From positions 382,578 through 446,577 of the forward strand of contig CAWEUI010000001.1 in the NCBI GenBank assembly GCA_963812195.1: 64,000 nucleotides of DNA, given 5' to 3'. Every line of letters starts with the position of its first letter. Within the stretch, counting starts at the first letter, position 1. This document shows positions 49,920 to 58,018 of this stretch, in pieces. The position numbers were made by a program, and so were the translations under genes. The notes beneath the pieces are model-generated. The model saw nothing but the letters and a program-made list of their open reading frames with translations, ran no database searches and was not told the DNA's origin. The stretch is from ZC4RG30 sp963812195. Its GTDB lineage: Bacteria > Pseudomonadota > Gammaproteobacteria > Steroidobacterales > Steroidobacteraceae.

Positions 49920-52049
49920 CTACAGGTCCAGACCCATCTGTCCATGGCGCGATGGGGGGCGAAACCGCGTGGTGTCGAGCTGCACCGCATACCCGGTGTC
50001 CAGGCCGTGCCTGCGACAAGCCAGATGGAAGCGATCACGCAGCAGTTTCGCCCATGCACCGCTGCCGCGCATGCGCTCGCCAAAGGCGTTGGACGACGCA
50101 GCGCCGCCGTGCGTGTCGCGCATCAACGCCATCACGTGTTCGGCACGCTCCGGCATGTGCGTCTGCAGCCAGCCCCGGAACAGGTCGGCCACCTCCAGTG
50201 GCAGGCGCAGCAGCACGTAGCCGGCGTGCGTGGCGCCGGCCCCGGCCGCGCGCTGCAGGATCTGCTCCAGCTCGCTGTCGTTCACGAACGGGATCAGGGG
50301 CGCGGCCAGCACGCTCACCGGCACACCCGCGGCGCGCAATTCGCGCATCGCCGCCAGCCGCGCAACCGAAGCGGCCGAACGCGGTTCCAGGCGACGCTTC
50401 AGTTCGTTGTCGAAAGTGGTGATGCTGAAGACGACGCTGGCCAGACCGTCCGCAGCCATGGGCCCGAGCAGGTCCAGGTCGCGCAGCAGCAAGGTGCTGC
50501 GCGTGGTGATGCTCACCGGATGGCGGGTTTCAGCCAGCACTTCCAGGATCGAACGCGTGACGCGCAACTGCTTCTCGACGGGCTGGTAGGGATCGGTGTT
50601 GGCACCGAGCATGATGTGCCGGCACACATAGCCGGGCTTGGAGAGTTCATGGCGCAGCAGTGCGGCGGCCTCGGGCTTGTAGGTCAGCTTCGTTTCGAAA
50701 TCAACGCCGGGCGACATGCCCAGATAGGCGTGCGTCGGACGCGCATAGCAGTTGTGACTGACCACGCCGTTGGCAATGTAGTCTTCAGTGCCGGTCGTCA
50801 TGTCGTACAGACGCATTGCATGATCAAGCGGCTCGATGCTCCTGACGCCAAGCCTCGCCGCGCTCTTCAAACGATGCCCTGCGATGTCCCGCTTGCCGGG
50901 TGTGGCCGGATCCACGGAGTGAAAGAACCGCAGATGCTCCTGCAAACCTCCCGGAAGGCGCACTACTTCGATGGGTTGCACACCGCAACGAACGGGCCGC
51001 TCGATGACAAACCGGAATCCCAGATCAGTCAGGCACTGGCATGTGCGGCGAATCAGCTCCGCATCGGTGTTGCCGATTCTCAGCACGCCGCTGCCGTAGC
51101 TGCCCTGCGCATCGAAGATGCCGGCAAGGAAACCCGCGCTCCAGGACGATGTCGCGACATCCGGCCATTGGATCGCTTGCCGGATGGCGTCGACGTCTGC
51201 CCGCGCGTGCGTGCGAATCGCCTCCATCCGCCGCTGCCGGGCGTTGCCCTGCAGGAAGACGAACCGCCGCGTTTCCACAGCCAGGTCTTGCAGCCAGAGC
51301 CGTGCACGATCCAGAGCCTCGCCATCGCACAGCGCCAGCCGAAACCGGGACCGGGACCGGGACTTGCCGTCGATCCCGCAATGATTCGGGTTTGCGAATT
51401 CACCGATCATCCCTTCGCCACGAATCAGACCGGCCAGATAGCCACGGCGGTACTGCGGATCGTGGTCCGGCCCGGTTGCGAATGAGCCGGTGCCCATGAG
51501 CCTGTTGCCTGTAGTCAGATGCGGGCGTCGCCGTGATCCGTGCTGCGAACCCGTGACGTATTTCCACCCGCGTTCAGTCAGGAAGCGATGATCACCTCCG
51601 GCCACGAGCGTGGTCCCGTCCTCCAGGGTGATGCGCCAGGCAGGCTTGATGACGCTCCAATGTGCGCTCACCCGGGTGCGGACGTATTGGCGACAAGCGC
51701 CGCTCCCGACCGTGCCGTAGATCTCATCGCCAGGCCTGATCTGTTGCAGCGGGCGGGTTCGACCATCTGCCATGAGGATCGGCGTATCGCCTGCCAGGCA
51801 GAAGACGCATCCATGCTCGCATCCCCGATAGGGGTTGATCGACTGATCGAACGGAATATCCGGCGAGTCGTTGCGGGCGATGATGTTGCGTGTGGCATCG
51901 ACCAGCAGTTCGGTGGCGATACTGTCGGCCGGCTCCTCCTCGAACCAGCCGTCATCGACGGCTTCGGTGCGCGCGCGGTCGAAGCGGTTGGGCGGATTGG
52001 CCAGCGCGCCGCGCCCCTGGAAACCCTTCGGCGGAATGCGCATGGACAT
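49920..52049 (-). CDS. PA0069-family radical SAM protein interrupted by an intein
   Basis: From ATG 52049 (ATG 52043 also possible) the host protein begins MSMRIPPKGFQGRG and would be 359 residues after splicing. The [4Fe-4S]-SAM motif CEHGCVF-CYARPTHAYLG is split by a 350-residue intein just before the third Cys. The C-terminal host part contains HIMLGANTDPYQPVEK and RSTLLLRDLDLL, as in PA0069/Rv2578c-type proteins, whose biochemical role is not established to my knowledge. Without splicing the cluster could not form with its normal third ligand in place. Confidence 0.93.
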   Translation of the reverse strand: MSMRIPPKGFQGRGALANPPNRFDRARTEAVDDGWFEEEPADSIATELLVDATRNIIARNDSPDIPFDQSINPYRGCEHGCVFCLAGDTPILMADGRTRPLQQIRPGDEIYGTVGSGACRQYVRTRVSAHWSVIKPAWRITLEDGTTLVAGGDHRFLTERGWKYVTGSQHGSRRRPHLTTGNRLMGTGSFATGPDHDPQYRRGYLAGLIRGEGMIGEFANPNHCGIDGKSRSRSRFRLALCDGEALDRARLWLQDLAVETRRFVFLQGNARQRRMEAIRTHARADVDAIRQAIQWPDVATSSWSAGFLAGIFDAQGSYGSGVLRIGNTDAELIRRTCQCLTDLGFRFVIERPVRCGVQPIEVVRLPGGLQEHLRFFHSVDPATPGKRDIAGHRLKSAARLGVRSIEPLDHAMRLYDMTTGTEDYIANGVVSHNCYARPTHAYLGMSPGVDFETKLTYKPEAAALLRHELSKPGYVCRHIMLGANTDPYQPVEKQLRVTRSILEVLAETRHPVSITTRSTLLLRDLDLLGPMAADGLASVVFSITTFDNELKRRLEPRSAASVARLAAMRELRAAGVPVSVLAAPLIPFVNDSELEQILQRAAGAGATHAGYVLLRLPLEVADLFRGWLQTHMPERAEHVMALMRDTHGGAASSNAFGERMRGSGAWAKLLRDRFHLACRRHGLDTGYAVQLDTTRFRPPSRHGQMGLDL
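50751..51800 (-). mobile_element. Intein with LAGLIDADG homing-endonuclease domain
   Basis: This 350-residue, in-frame insertion starts with Cys1 (CLAGDTPILMADGRTRPL, block A), has block B around GGDHRFLTERGW and ends in block F LYDMTTGTEDYIANGVVSHN, with penultimate His, terminal Asn and Cys as the +1 host residue. All residues needed for Cys-type splicing are present. The middle has two endonuclease motifs, LAGLIRGEG (intein residues 122-130) and LAGIFDAQG (225-233). The reading frame is intact throughout, unlike seven other genes in this window. The element replaces no host residue. Confidence 0.95.
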
Positions 52050-52115
52050 GCCGCGACTGTATATGCATACAGTATCGCCAGCAATCACCCTGTCGTGGTC
52101 AAATGTCCGGCCCAA

Positions 52116-52130
52116 TGAGAATCATTCTCA
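52116..52130 (+). promoter_or_regulatory. Fur box
   Basis: TGAGAATCATTCTCA is a perfect 7-1-7 inverted repeat, close to the Fur consensus TGATAATnATTATCA. It lies 26 bases before the PepSY gene start and 66 bases from the divergent radical SAM gene, so iron repression probably acts on the PepSY gene and perhaps on both. Confidence 0.8.
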
Positions 52131-52143
52131 ACCATCTGTCACT

Positions 52144-52148
52144 GGAGG
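52144..52148 (+). promoter_or_regulatory. Shine-Dalgarno site selecting a TTG start
   Basis: GGAGG, seven bases before TTG 52156. The in-frame ATG codons further upstream overlap the Fur box or the radical SAM gene and are unlikely starts. Confidence 0.65.
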
Positions 52149-52155
52149 CCGCGGC

Positions 52156-53334
52156 TTGAGCACTATCCCCGGTTCACTGTTCCGTCGCGTACTGTTCTGG
52201 GCCCACCTGAGCTGCGGTGTAACCGCCGGGCTGATCATCGTGCTGATGTCCGCCACCGGCGTGCTGCTCACCTACGAGCACCAGATGATGGACAGCCCAG
52301 CGCAGCGCAATCACGTTGCCGTACCACCGGGAACAGCCCGCCTGTCCGCCGATGAGCTGGCGGCCCGGGCGCAGGCGATCGCCGGTGACGCGGCGCGCCT
52401 GAGTCTGGTGTTCGACGTGGATCCGCATGCTCCGGTCACGGCAAGCGCCGGACGCAGCACTGCGGCGCTGCTCAATCCCTATACCGGCGAAGCCATTGCC
52501 GACGGCACCGCAGGGCGCCGCGCGTTCTTCGCCGCCGTGGAGCGGCTGCACCGCTGGATGGGCGGCGATCCGCGCGGCAAGGCCGCCAACCTGATCGATG
52601 TGGCCAACCTGCTGTTCCTTTTCATCATCGCCAGCGGCATCTACCTGTGGCTGCCCGCCGTGTGGCGCTGGCGCACGGTGCGCGGCCTGGTGATGTTCCG
52701 GACGAAGTACGTGAACAGCAAGGTGCGCGACTTCAACTGGCACCACGTGTTCAGTATCTGGGCGCTGATCCCGCTGTTCGTGATCGCGCTGTCCGGCGTG
52801 GTGATGTCCTATCCATGGGCCAACCGGGCCGTGTTCGCGATGTTCGGGGAGCAGGCGCCCCAGCGTGGTCCACCACCCGGTGCCGGCGGCCCCGGCGCCG
52901 GACCGGAACGCGTGCGCGGACCGGCACCAGCGGCGGCACCCGTCGCGGCGAGTGCCAGCCTGGAGCAACTGCTGGACGCAGCCAGGGCACAGGAAAGCAA
53001 CTGGCAGCGCATCACCCTGCCGCTGCAGGCGCGCGGCGGGCGCGTTACCGTTGCGGTGGAACTGAACTCCACCGAGCGCCGCGCTCCCCGGCGCACGATC
53101 ACACTCGATGCCGGCGATGCCCGCGTGATCGAGGCGCCTCCCGTGCAGGCAATCGCGCAATCACCAGGCCAGCGCGCACGAACCTGGCTGCGCTTCGCGC
53201 ACACCGGCGAGCAGTACGGGTTTGCCGGGCAGACCATCGCGGGGCTGGCATCGCTGGCGGCCTGCTTCCTGGCGTACACGGGCCTGGCGCTGGCCTGGCG
53301 CCGGCTGATCGTGCCCTTGTACCGGCGCCGCTGA
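52156..53334 (+). CDS. PepSY-TM family membrane protein, iron-regulated
   Basis: TTG 52156 gives 392 residues: LFWAHLSCGVTAGLIIVLM (helix 1), ERLHRWMGG, VANLLFLFIIASGIYLWLP (helix 2), WHHVFSIWALIPLFVIALSG (helix 3) and a C-terminal helix. The His-containing helix ends and PepSY-like periplasmic loops match iron-regulated membrane reductase-like proteins often found with siderophore receptors. The Fur box directly upstream supports iron control. A Pro/Gly/Ala-rich linker lies at residues 235-275. No TonB-dependent receptor is in this window. The stop abuts that of the convergent PQQ gene. Confidence 0.88.
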   Translation: MSTIPGSLFRRVLFWAHLSCGVTAGLIIVLMSATGVLLTYEHQMMDSPAQRNHVAVPPGTARLSADELAARAQAIAGDAARLSLVFDVDPHAPVTASAGRSTAALLNPYTGEAIADGTAGRRAFFAAVERLHRWMGGDPRGKAANLIDVANLLFLFIIASGIYLWLPAVWRWRTVRGLVMFRTKYVNSKVRDFNWHHVFSIWALIPLFVIALSGVVMSYPWANRAVFAMFGEQAPQRGPPPGAGGPGAGPERVRGPAPAAAPVAASASLEQLLDAARAQESNWQRITLPLQARGGRVTVAVELNSTERRAPRRTITLDAGDARVIEAPPVQAIAQSPGQRARTWLRFAHTGEQYGFAGQTIAGLASLAACFLAYTGLALAWRRLIVPLYRRR

Positions 53335-55152
53335 CTAGCGCAGGTTCTGCTGCACCCAGCTCGCCACGGCGACCACGCTGCGCTCGTCCAGCAGTTGCGG
53401 ATACAGCGCGGGCATCGGCGCCTTGGGCTGCTTGATGTACTGGATGGTCGAGGCCAGATCGCGCCGCGCGGCCAGATTGCCCAGCTTGTGATCGGCGATC
53501 TGGTTGCCATCCGGCCCGTGGCATGACTGGCAGACCTGGCCATACAGACGCTGGCCCAGCGCCGCATCGCTCCCGGGGCCGGCGCCTTTGGTGATGTCAC
53601 GCGCGATCGCGGGCGCCGCGGGATTGAGCGCCATGATCACCACGCTGGGCAACCCGAGATCCCCGAACGCGTTGCGCGAAATGTTGCCGGCATTGAAGGC
53701 CAGATACTGCCTGCCGTCCACGTCATAGGTCACCAGGCCACCTGCCATGGCACCGCCAACCTGGGTCTTGCGCAGCAATTTGCCGCTCTTGCTGTCGAAT
53801 ACCATTAGATTGCCGCCCAGGTCGCCGGCAAAGGTGAGCCCGGCGGCGGTCGGCGTGATGCCCGCGACCACCGGCTTGTCCGCATGGTACTTCCAGCGCA
53901 CCGCGCCGCTGAGCGGATCCAGTGCCGTGATCCAGCCCGTGGCCGGTCCATCCGGTTCCACCGTGCCACCGAACTCCACCGCGCCCGGCACGTACTGCTT
54001 CGGCGGCGCCAGCGTGACCTTGAAGCAAATGTCCACGCTGCCCACGATGAGTGCATTGTTCAGCCGATCCAGCGCGGGACCGTTCCACTCGACACCGCCC
54101 GCATAACCCGGACACATGCGGGCGCCACCCGGCGGCGGATTCTCGGGAATGGTCTCGACGGTGGTCACCGGCGTGCGGAACACGCGCTGGTGCGTATTGC
54201 GATCCACCACGGTGACGTGCCCGTCCTTGCCGCCGATGGCGGCCAGCTCGCGGCGGCCTTCCCGGTACAGCACGGGAGCGGCCACCAGATCCAGATCCAT
54301 CCAGTCGCCCGGGGAGATCTGGTGCCACCACTTGAGCGCGCCGGTGCGCGCATCCAGTACCACCATGGAATCGGTGAACAGGTTGTCGCCGGGACGGTGG
54401 CCCTTGTCGATGTCCGGCCACGGGTTGCCCACCGACACGAACAGCTCGCCATTGCTGACATCCAGCGACATCGCACCCCAGACGCCACCGCCGCCGGTGC
54501 GGGCCGTGTCCGGATTCTTCCAGCTCTCGGCTCCCGTCTCAGTGCCCATCGGAATCGTATTGAAGCGCCAAAGTTCGCGACCGGTTGCCGCATCGAGCGC
54601 CACCACGCGCCCGCGTACGCCCAGATCGCTGCCGGAGATACCCATGTACACCACGCCATTCCACACCAGTGGCGCGGCTGTGCTGGCCTCGCCCCTGTCC
54701 GGCGAGGCGATGACGTCCTTCCACAGCAGCTTGCCTGTTGCGGCGTCGAGGGCAATCAACCGTCCGTCGCAGGTACCACGAAACACGCGACCATCAGCCA
54801 ACGCGACGCCGCGATTCGAGCCGCCACAACGCTCGTTCTCCGGACGATAGTCGTACTTCCACCGCAAACTGCAATCCGTGGCATTCAGCGCAACTGTCTC
54901 ACGGGCCGTGGCGCTGAAGATCGTGTCGCCCTGCACGATGAGCCCCGCATGAAAGGAACCTGGTCCGTCGATCTGGACCCGGCATACCTCACCGAGGTTC
55001 GCCACGTTTGCGGCATCGATCTGTTTCAGCGGCGAGTAACGCTGCCCCTCCAGGCCCTTGTTGTACGTGAGCCATTGGCCGCCAGGCGTACCCTGCTGCG
55101 CGACCGCAACCGTGCTCATCAGGCACAGCAACGCGATTAAGCCCCGTTTCAT
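53335..55152 (-). CDS. PQQ-dependent dehydrogenase with C-terminal cytochrome c domain
   Basis: ATG 55152 has GGGAGAGC upstream and gives 605 residues with a signal peptide (about 1-19). Residues 30-510 are an eight-bladed quinoprotein propeller (NKGLEGQRYSPLKQI, LDAATGRELWRF, WMDLDLVAAPVLY). A cytochrome domain with CQSCHGPDG follows at about 530-605. It would oxidise an alcohol or polyol in the periplasm and pass electrons through its own heme. Where quinohemoprotein alcohol dehydrogenases usually have two adjacent Cys, this protein has ERCGGSN with one Cys. The substrate is unknown. Confidence 0.9.
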   Translation of the reverse strand: MKRGLIALLCLMSTVAVAQQGTPGGQWLTYNKGLEGQRYSPLKQIDAANVANLGEVCRVQIDGPGSFHAGLIVQGDTIFSATARETVALNATDCSLRWKYDYRPENERCGGSNRGVALADGRVFRGTCDGRLIALDAATGKLLWKDVIASPDRGEASTAAPLVWNGVVYMGISGSDLGVRGRVVALDAATGRELWRFNTIPMGTETGAESWKNPDTARTGGGGVWGAMSLDVSNGELFVSVGNPWPDIDKGHRPGDNLFTDSMVVLDARTGALKWWHQISPGDWMDLDLVAAPVLYREGRRELAAIGGKDGHVTVVDRNTHQRVFRTPVTTVETIPENPPPGGARMCPGYAGGVEWNGPALDRLNNALIVGSVDICFKVTLAPPKQYVPGAVEFGGTVEPDGPATGWITALDPLSGAVRWKYHADKPVVAGITPTAAGLTFAGDLGGNLMVFDSKSGKLLRKTQVGGAMAGGLVTYDVDGRQYLAFNAGNISRNAFGDLGLPSVVIMALNPAAPAIARDITKGAGPGSDAALGQRLYGQVCQSCHGPDGNQIADHKLGNLAARRDLASTIQYIKQPKAPMPALYPQLLDERSVVAVASWVQQNLR

Positions 55153-55166
55153 GCTCTCCCCCCCGA

Positions 55167-56198
55167 TTATTCGAAAAGCCGCCACTCCGGCTGGTAGTTC
55201 AGGCCCAACTGTACGATGCGGTTCAACAGATGCTCGTAGTTGATACCCGCAACTTCGGCCGACTCGGCGAAATCTTCACCATAGGTGAGGTTCGGATTGG
55301 CATTGGCCTCCAGCACGAACACGCTGCCGTCGGCGCGCATGCGCAGATCCATGCGCGCATAGCCACTCATGTGCAGCGCGCGATAGACGCGCTTGGCGAG
55401 CTGCGAAAGCCGCGTGGCGGTCGCCGCGTCGAGGTGCCCGGCCCGGCCCGTACGGATGCCGTGGCGCTTCTGATACGCCGGATCCCACTTGACCTTGCGC
55501 GTGGCGATGCCGGACTGCAGGTCCGACAATGACCCGAAGTCCAGCTCCCAGACAGGAAAGGTGGTGAGCCGGTCGTTGCCGATCACACCCACGTACAGCT
55601 CGCGCCCCTCGATGTACTGCTCGGCAAGCGCATCGCTCTGTGTCTGGTCGTGGATGAACTGCACACGCTCGCGCATCCGTTCCCGATCGTGCACGACCGA
55701 AGCCTGCGAGATTCCCAGCGAGGCATCCTCGGTCGCGGACTTCACGATGAGCGGGAATTCCACGCGACGCGGCTCTCGATACGGCTTGCCCCACGGGAAC
55801 AGGTGGAAGCGTGGCGTGGGTATGCGGTGGTACGCCAGGATCTGCTTGGTCAATACCTTGTCGCGCGAAAGCATCATGCCGCGCGGATTGCAGCCCGTGT
55901 ACGGCTGGCGCATCAGTTCGAGAAGCGCAACCACATAGTGGTCGTAGGTGACGATGCCGGAGAACTCCTCCAGCAGGTTGAACGTGATCTCGGGCCGCCA
56001 GTCCCTGATCACGCGACGCAGCTCGCCGATCTTGTCGCTGATGCCGAGCACGCGCACCTCGTGGCCATGATTGGACAACGTGGAAAGCACGTTGTACTCC
56101 GTCCGGCAGGCCTCGATCTCCTCCTCGGACAGGCCCCGCATGTCCTCGGGCGGCACCAGTGCCTCGTTCACCAGCAGCAGGATGCGGCGCTTCTTCAT
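55167..56198 (-). CDS. ATP-grasp ligase (D-Ala-D-Ala ligase/RimK-like)
   Basis: A 343-residue protein with a pre-ATP-grasp domain (ILLLVNEALVPPEDM, EITFNLLEEF) and an ATP-grasp fold: PLIVKSATEDASLGIS, EQYIEGRELYVGVIG and the metal-binding FVLEANANPNL. The enzyme should form an acyl phosphate and join it to an amine. It is not called Ddl because peptidoglycan neighbours are absent and the N-terminal domain differs. Its start overlaps the zinc-peptidase stop as ATGA, so both are probably made together. Confidence 0.88.
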   Translation of the reverse strand: MKKRRILLLVNEALVPPEDMRGLSEEEIEACRTEYNVLSTLSNHGHEVRVLGISDKIGELRRVIRDWRPEITFNLLEEFSGIVTYDHYVVALLELMRQPYTGCNPRGMMLSRDKVLTKQILAYHRIPTPRFHLFPWGKPYREPRRVEFPLIVKSATEDASLGISQASVVHDRERMRERVQFIHDQTQSDALAEQYIEGRELYVGVIGNDRLTTFPVWELDFGSLSDLQSGIATRKVKWDPAYQKRHGIRTGRAGHLDAATATRLSQLAKRVYRALHMSGYARMDLRMRADGSVFVLEANANPNLTYGEDFAESAEVAGINYEHLLNRIVQLGLNYQPEWRLFE

Positions 56199-57214
56199 AG
56201 CGCGTAGTTCTCCCGGTTGCGCCGCAGGATCTTGATCACCACGCGCTGCATGAGCCTGAGGAATTCGCGCTTGGTGCGGCGCCGGTCGTGACGCAGGTGC
56301 AGCTGCATGTCGCTGCAGCGTTGAATGAGCAGGTCCAGCGCATGCCCGACCACATAGGGATGCAGACGCGCGCGGCGCACCAGCAGGCGCTCGAGCTGCG
56401 GCCTGGTCTGGCGCAGGAACACGGCGGCCGCCACGCGACGACGCGAGGGCGTAGCCGAGAACATGCGGCGCAACGGGCGGTCGTAGCGCCCGTCTTCCAT
56501 CGCATAGCGCTTGACCTTGGAGCGATAGTGCTGCCCCAGCGTGCGCCTGGAACGCATCACCGGCTCCAGCTCGATGCGGGTACTGCGCACCGGGCGCCGG
56601 GCACCAACCTCGGCCATCAGCGCATCCACGTACTCCAGCTTCCTCAGTGCCGGCCAGCCCGCGTATTCGCGCCGCCAGCGTGCTCGCGGCTGCAGCCACA
56701 CCGCAAATGTCTCCGCGAAGTCCTCGGTGGGGTGGCTCTGGGCATACCAGTGACCCAGATGCAGCACGTAACGGCGGCTGGCCGGGCGCGGCGTGTAGTC
56801 ATCGGGATAGCGCTCGCTGGGCCGGCCGAATACCGCCCGCCAGTCGGCTCGCTTGCGCAGGCCATGAGCGGTATCAAGTGCGTGCCCTGCTTCGTGCCGC
56901 AGGATGCGCATCAGCCACTTGCTGTTGCCGCCCTCGACCTGGTGCATCAGCCGGCGCTCCAGCCGCATCAGTCGCGGCTGCGCCAGATAGTACGGCACCG
57001 CGATTCCGGGAATGCCGTCCGGCGAGAACCATTCCTCGGAGTACCACCAGTGCGGCCGGAAGCGGATCCCGCGCCCGGCCAGCTCGCGGTACAGTTGCCG
57101 CATATGCTCGGCGACCAGGCCGGTGCCATGCGGCAGCTCCAGCTCCCGGAAACGCAGCGCCAGCAGGGACTGGTCATCCATGCCTTCCAGCGATTGCGCC
57201 CGACGCCTCACCAT
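56195..57214 (-). CDS. Putative zinc-binding metallopeptidase (zincin)
   Basis: A 339-residue protein from ATG 57214 (GTG 57223 gives three more residues). The zinc site is LRHEAGHALDTAHGL (HExxH), and a downstream conserved helix HPTEDFAETFAVWLQP supplies a likely third ligand. Also conserved are RFRPHWWYSEEWFSPDGIPG and YLAQPRLMRLERR. No signal peptide is seen, so it works in the cytosol. Translational coupling to the ATP-grasp ligase suggests the two build and trim, or activate, a peptide-like product; this is inference. Confidence 0.85.
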   Translation of the reverse strand: MVRRRAQSLEGMDDQSLLALRFRELELPHGTGLVAEHMRQLYRELAGRGIRFRPHWWYSEEWFSPDGIPGIAVPYYLAQPRLMRLERRLMHQVEGGNSKWLMRILRHEAGHALDTAHGLRKRADWRAVFGRPSERYPDDYTPRPASRRYVLHLGHWYAQSHPTEDFAETFAVWLQPRARWRREYAGWPALRKLEYVDALMAEVGARRPVRSTRIELEPVMRSRRTLGQHYRSKVKRYAMEDGRYDRPLRRMFSATPSRRRVAAAVFLRQTRPQLERLLVRRARLHPYVVGHALDLLIQRCSDMQLHLRHDRRRTKREFLRLMQRVVIKILRRNRENYAL

Positions 57215-57268
57215 GCGGCGCACTATAACCCGGCGCGACCGTGTGTCGCGCCGGGGATTGTGCGCGCG

Positions 57269-57919
57269 CTAACGCAGGGTGAAGTTCACACGGAACCGCT
57301 CGCAGGCACTGATCGGCTCACCGCCCCGAGTGGCAGGCGTAAAGCGCAGCGCCTCGCGCGCCCACATCAGTGCGGCAGCATCCAGTCGCGAACTGCCCGA
57401 ACTGCGCTCGATGACCGGCTTGCCATCCAGGCTGCCGGACGGTGCCACGCACACCTTCACTACGGCCACACCTTCCTCCTGCAGCGACAGCGACACGCTG
57501 GGGTAGAACTCATCCGCATCCCGCACGGCATGGAAGCGCAGTGGTGTGCTTGCGACCTGGACATTACCCGGGCCCGTATCGTGTACCGTCGGCCCAGGAA
57601 TCGTCTCGGGCACTTTCTGCGCAACGGGAACCGGAGGGTTCTGCCTGCGCAGGTCCAGCTCGGGCTGGGGCACGTGCACAGGCTTGTTCAACGTGAGCTG
57701 CGGATGAGGCTGCAGGTCGGGCAGCTTCGGTTCAACGGTCCGATCCCGCGGAAGAAAGTATGCGGTGAGCGTGTTGCTGGATTGCCTGATGTCCGGCACG
57801 ATGTTCGTCGTCATCAGCGCACCGATGACCAGTGCATGCAGCGCGACGATGACCAGCATCACCATCTGCCGGCCTGACAATATGCTTGCCTGCTGAAACA
57901 GCTGTGATTGGGCACTCAC
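57269..57919 (-). CDS. TonB-like energy-transducing protein
   Basis: GTG 57919 is six bases after AAAGGAGG. The 216-residue product has one N-terminal membrane helix (MVMLVIVALHALVIGALM), a Pro-rich periplasmic linker (VPQPELDLRRQNPPVPVAQ) and a C-terminal TonB domain (EGVAVVKVCVAPSGSLDG, ALRFTPATRGGEPI). It could power an outer-membrane receptor together with ExbB/ExbD, none of which are nearby. Two Cys residues in the C-domain are unusual for TonB. Confidence 0.85.
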   Translation of the reverse strand: MSAQSQLFQQASILSGRQMVMLVIVALHALVIGALMTTNIVPDIRQSSNTLTAYFLPRDRTVEPKLPDLQPHPQLTLNKPVHVPQPELDLRRQNPPVPVAQKVPETIPGPTVHDTGPGNVQVASTPLRFHAVRDADEFYPSVSLSLQEEGVAVVKVCVAPSGSLDGKPVIERSSGSSRLDAAALMWAREALRFTPATRGGEPISACERFRVNFTLR

Positions 57920-57920
57920 G

Positions 57921-57957
57921 ATGAACCTCCTTTCTCAAGGTGAACGCACAGGTTCAT
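57921..57957 (-). promoter_or_regulatory. Inverted repeat overlapping the TonB-like gene ribosome site
   Basis: ATGAACCT (57921-57928) and AGGTTCAT (57950-57957) are perfect complements 21 bases apart. In the minus-strand mRNA the 3' arm includes part of AGGAGG, so the fold could limit translation. An operator role is equally possible. Confidence 0.4.
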
Positions 57958-58018
57958 TGTGCTCCTGCGGGCGAGCGCTGCAACTATTTGCAGCCTCGGC
58001 AGGTACGTACACAGCAGC

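Noticed and set aside
55167..56198. Calling the ATP-grasp gene ddl
   Set aside because: The N-terminal domain and neighbours do not fit D-Ala-D-Ala ligase; only the ATP-grasp fold is shared.
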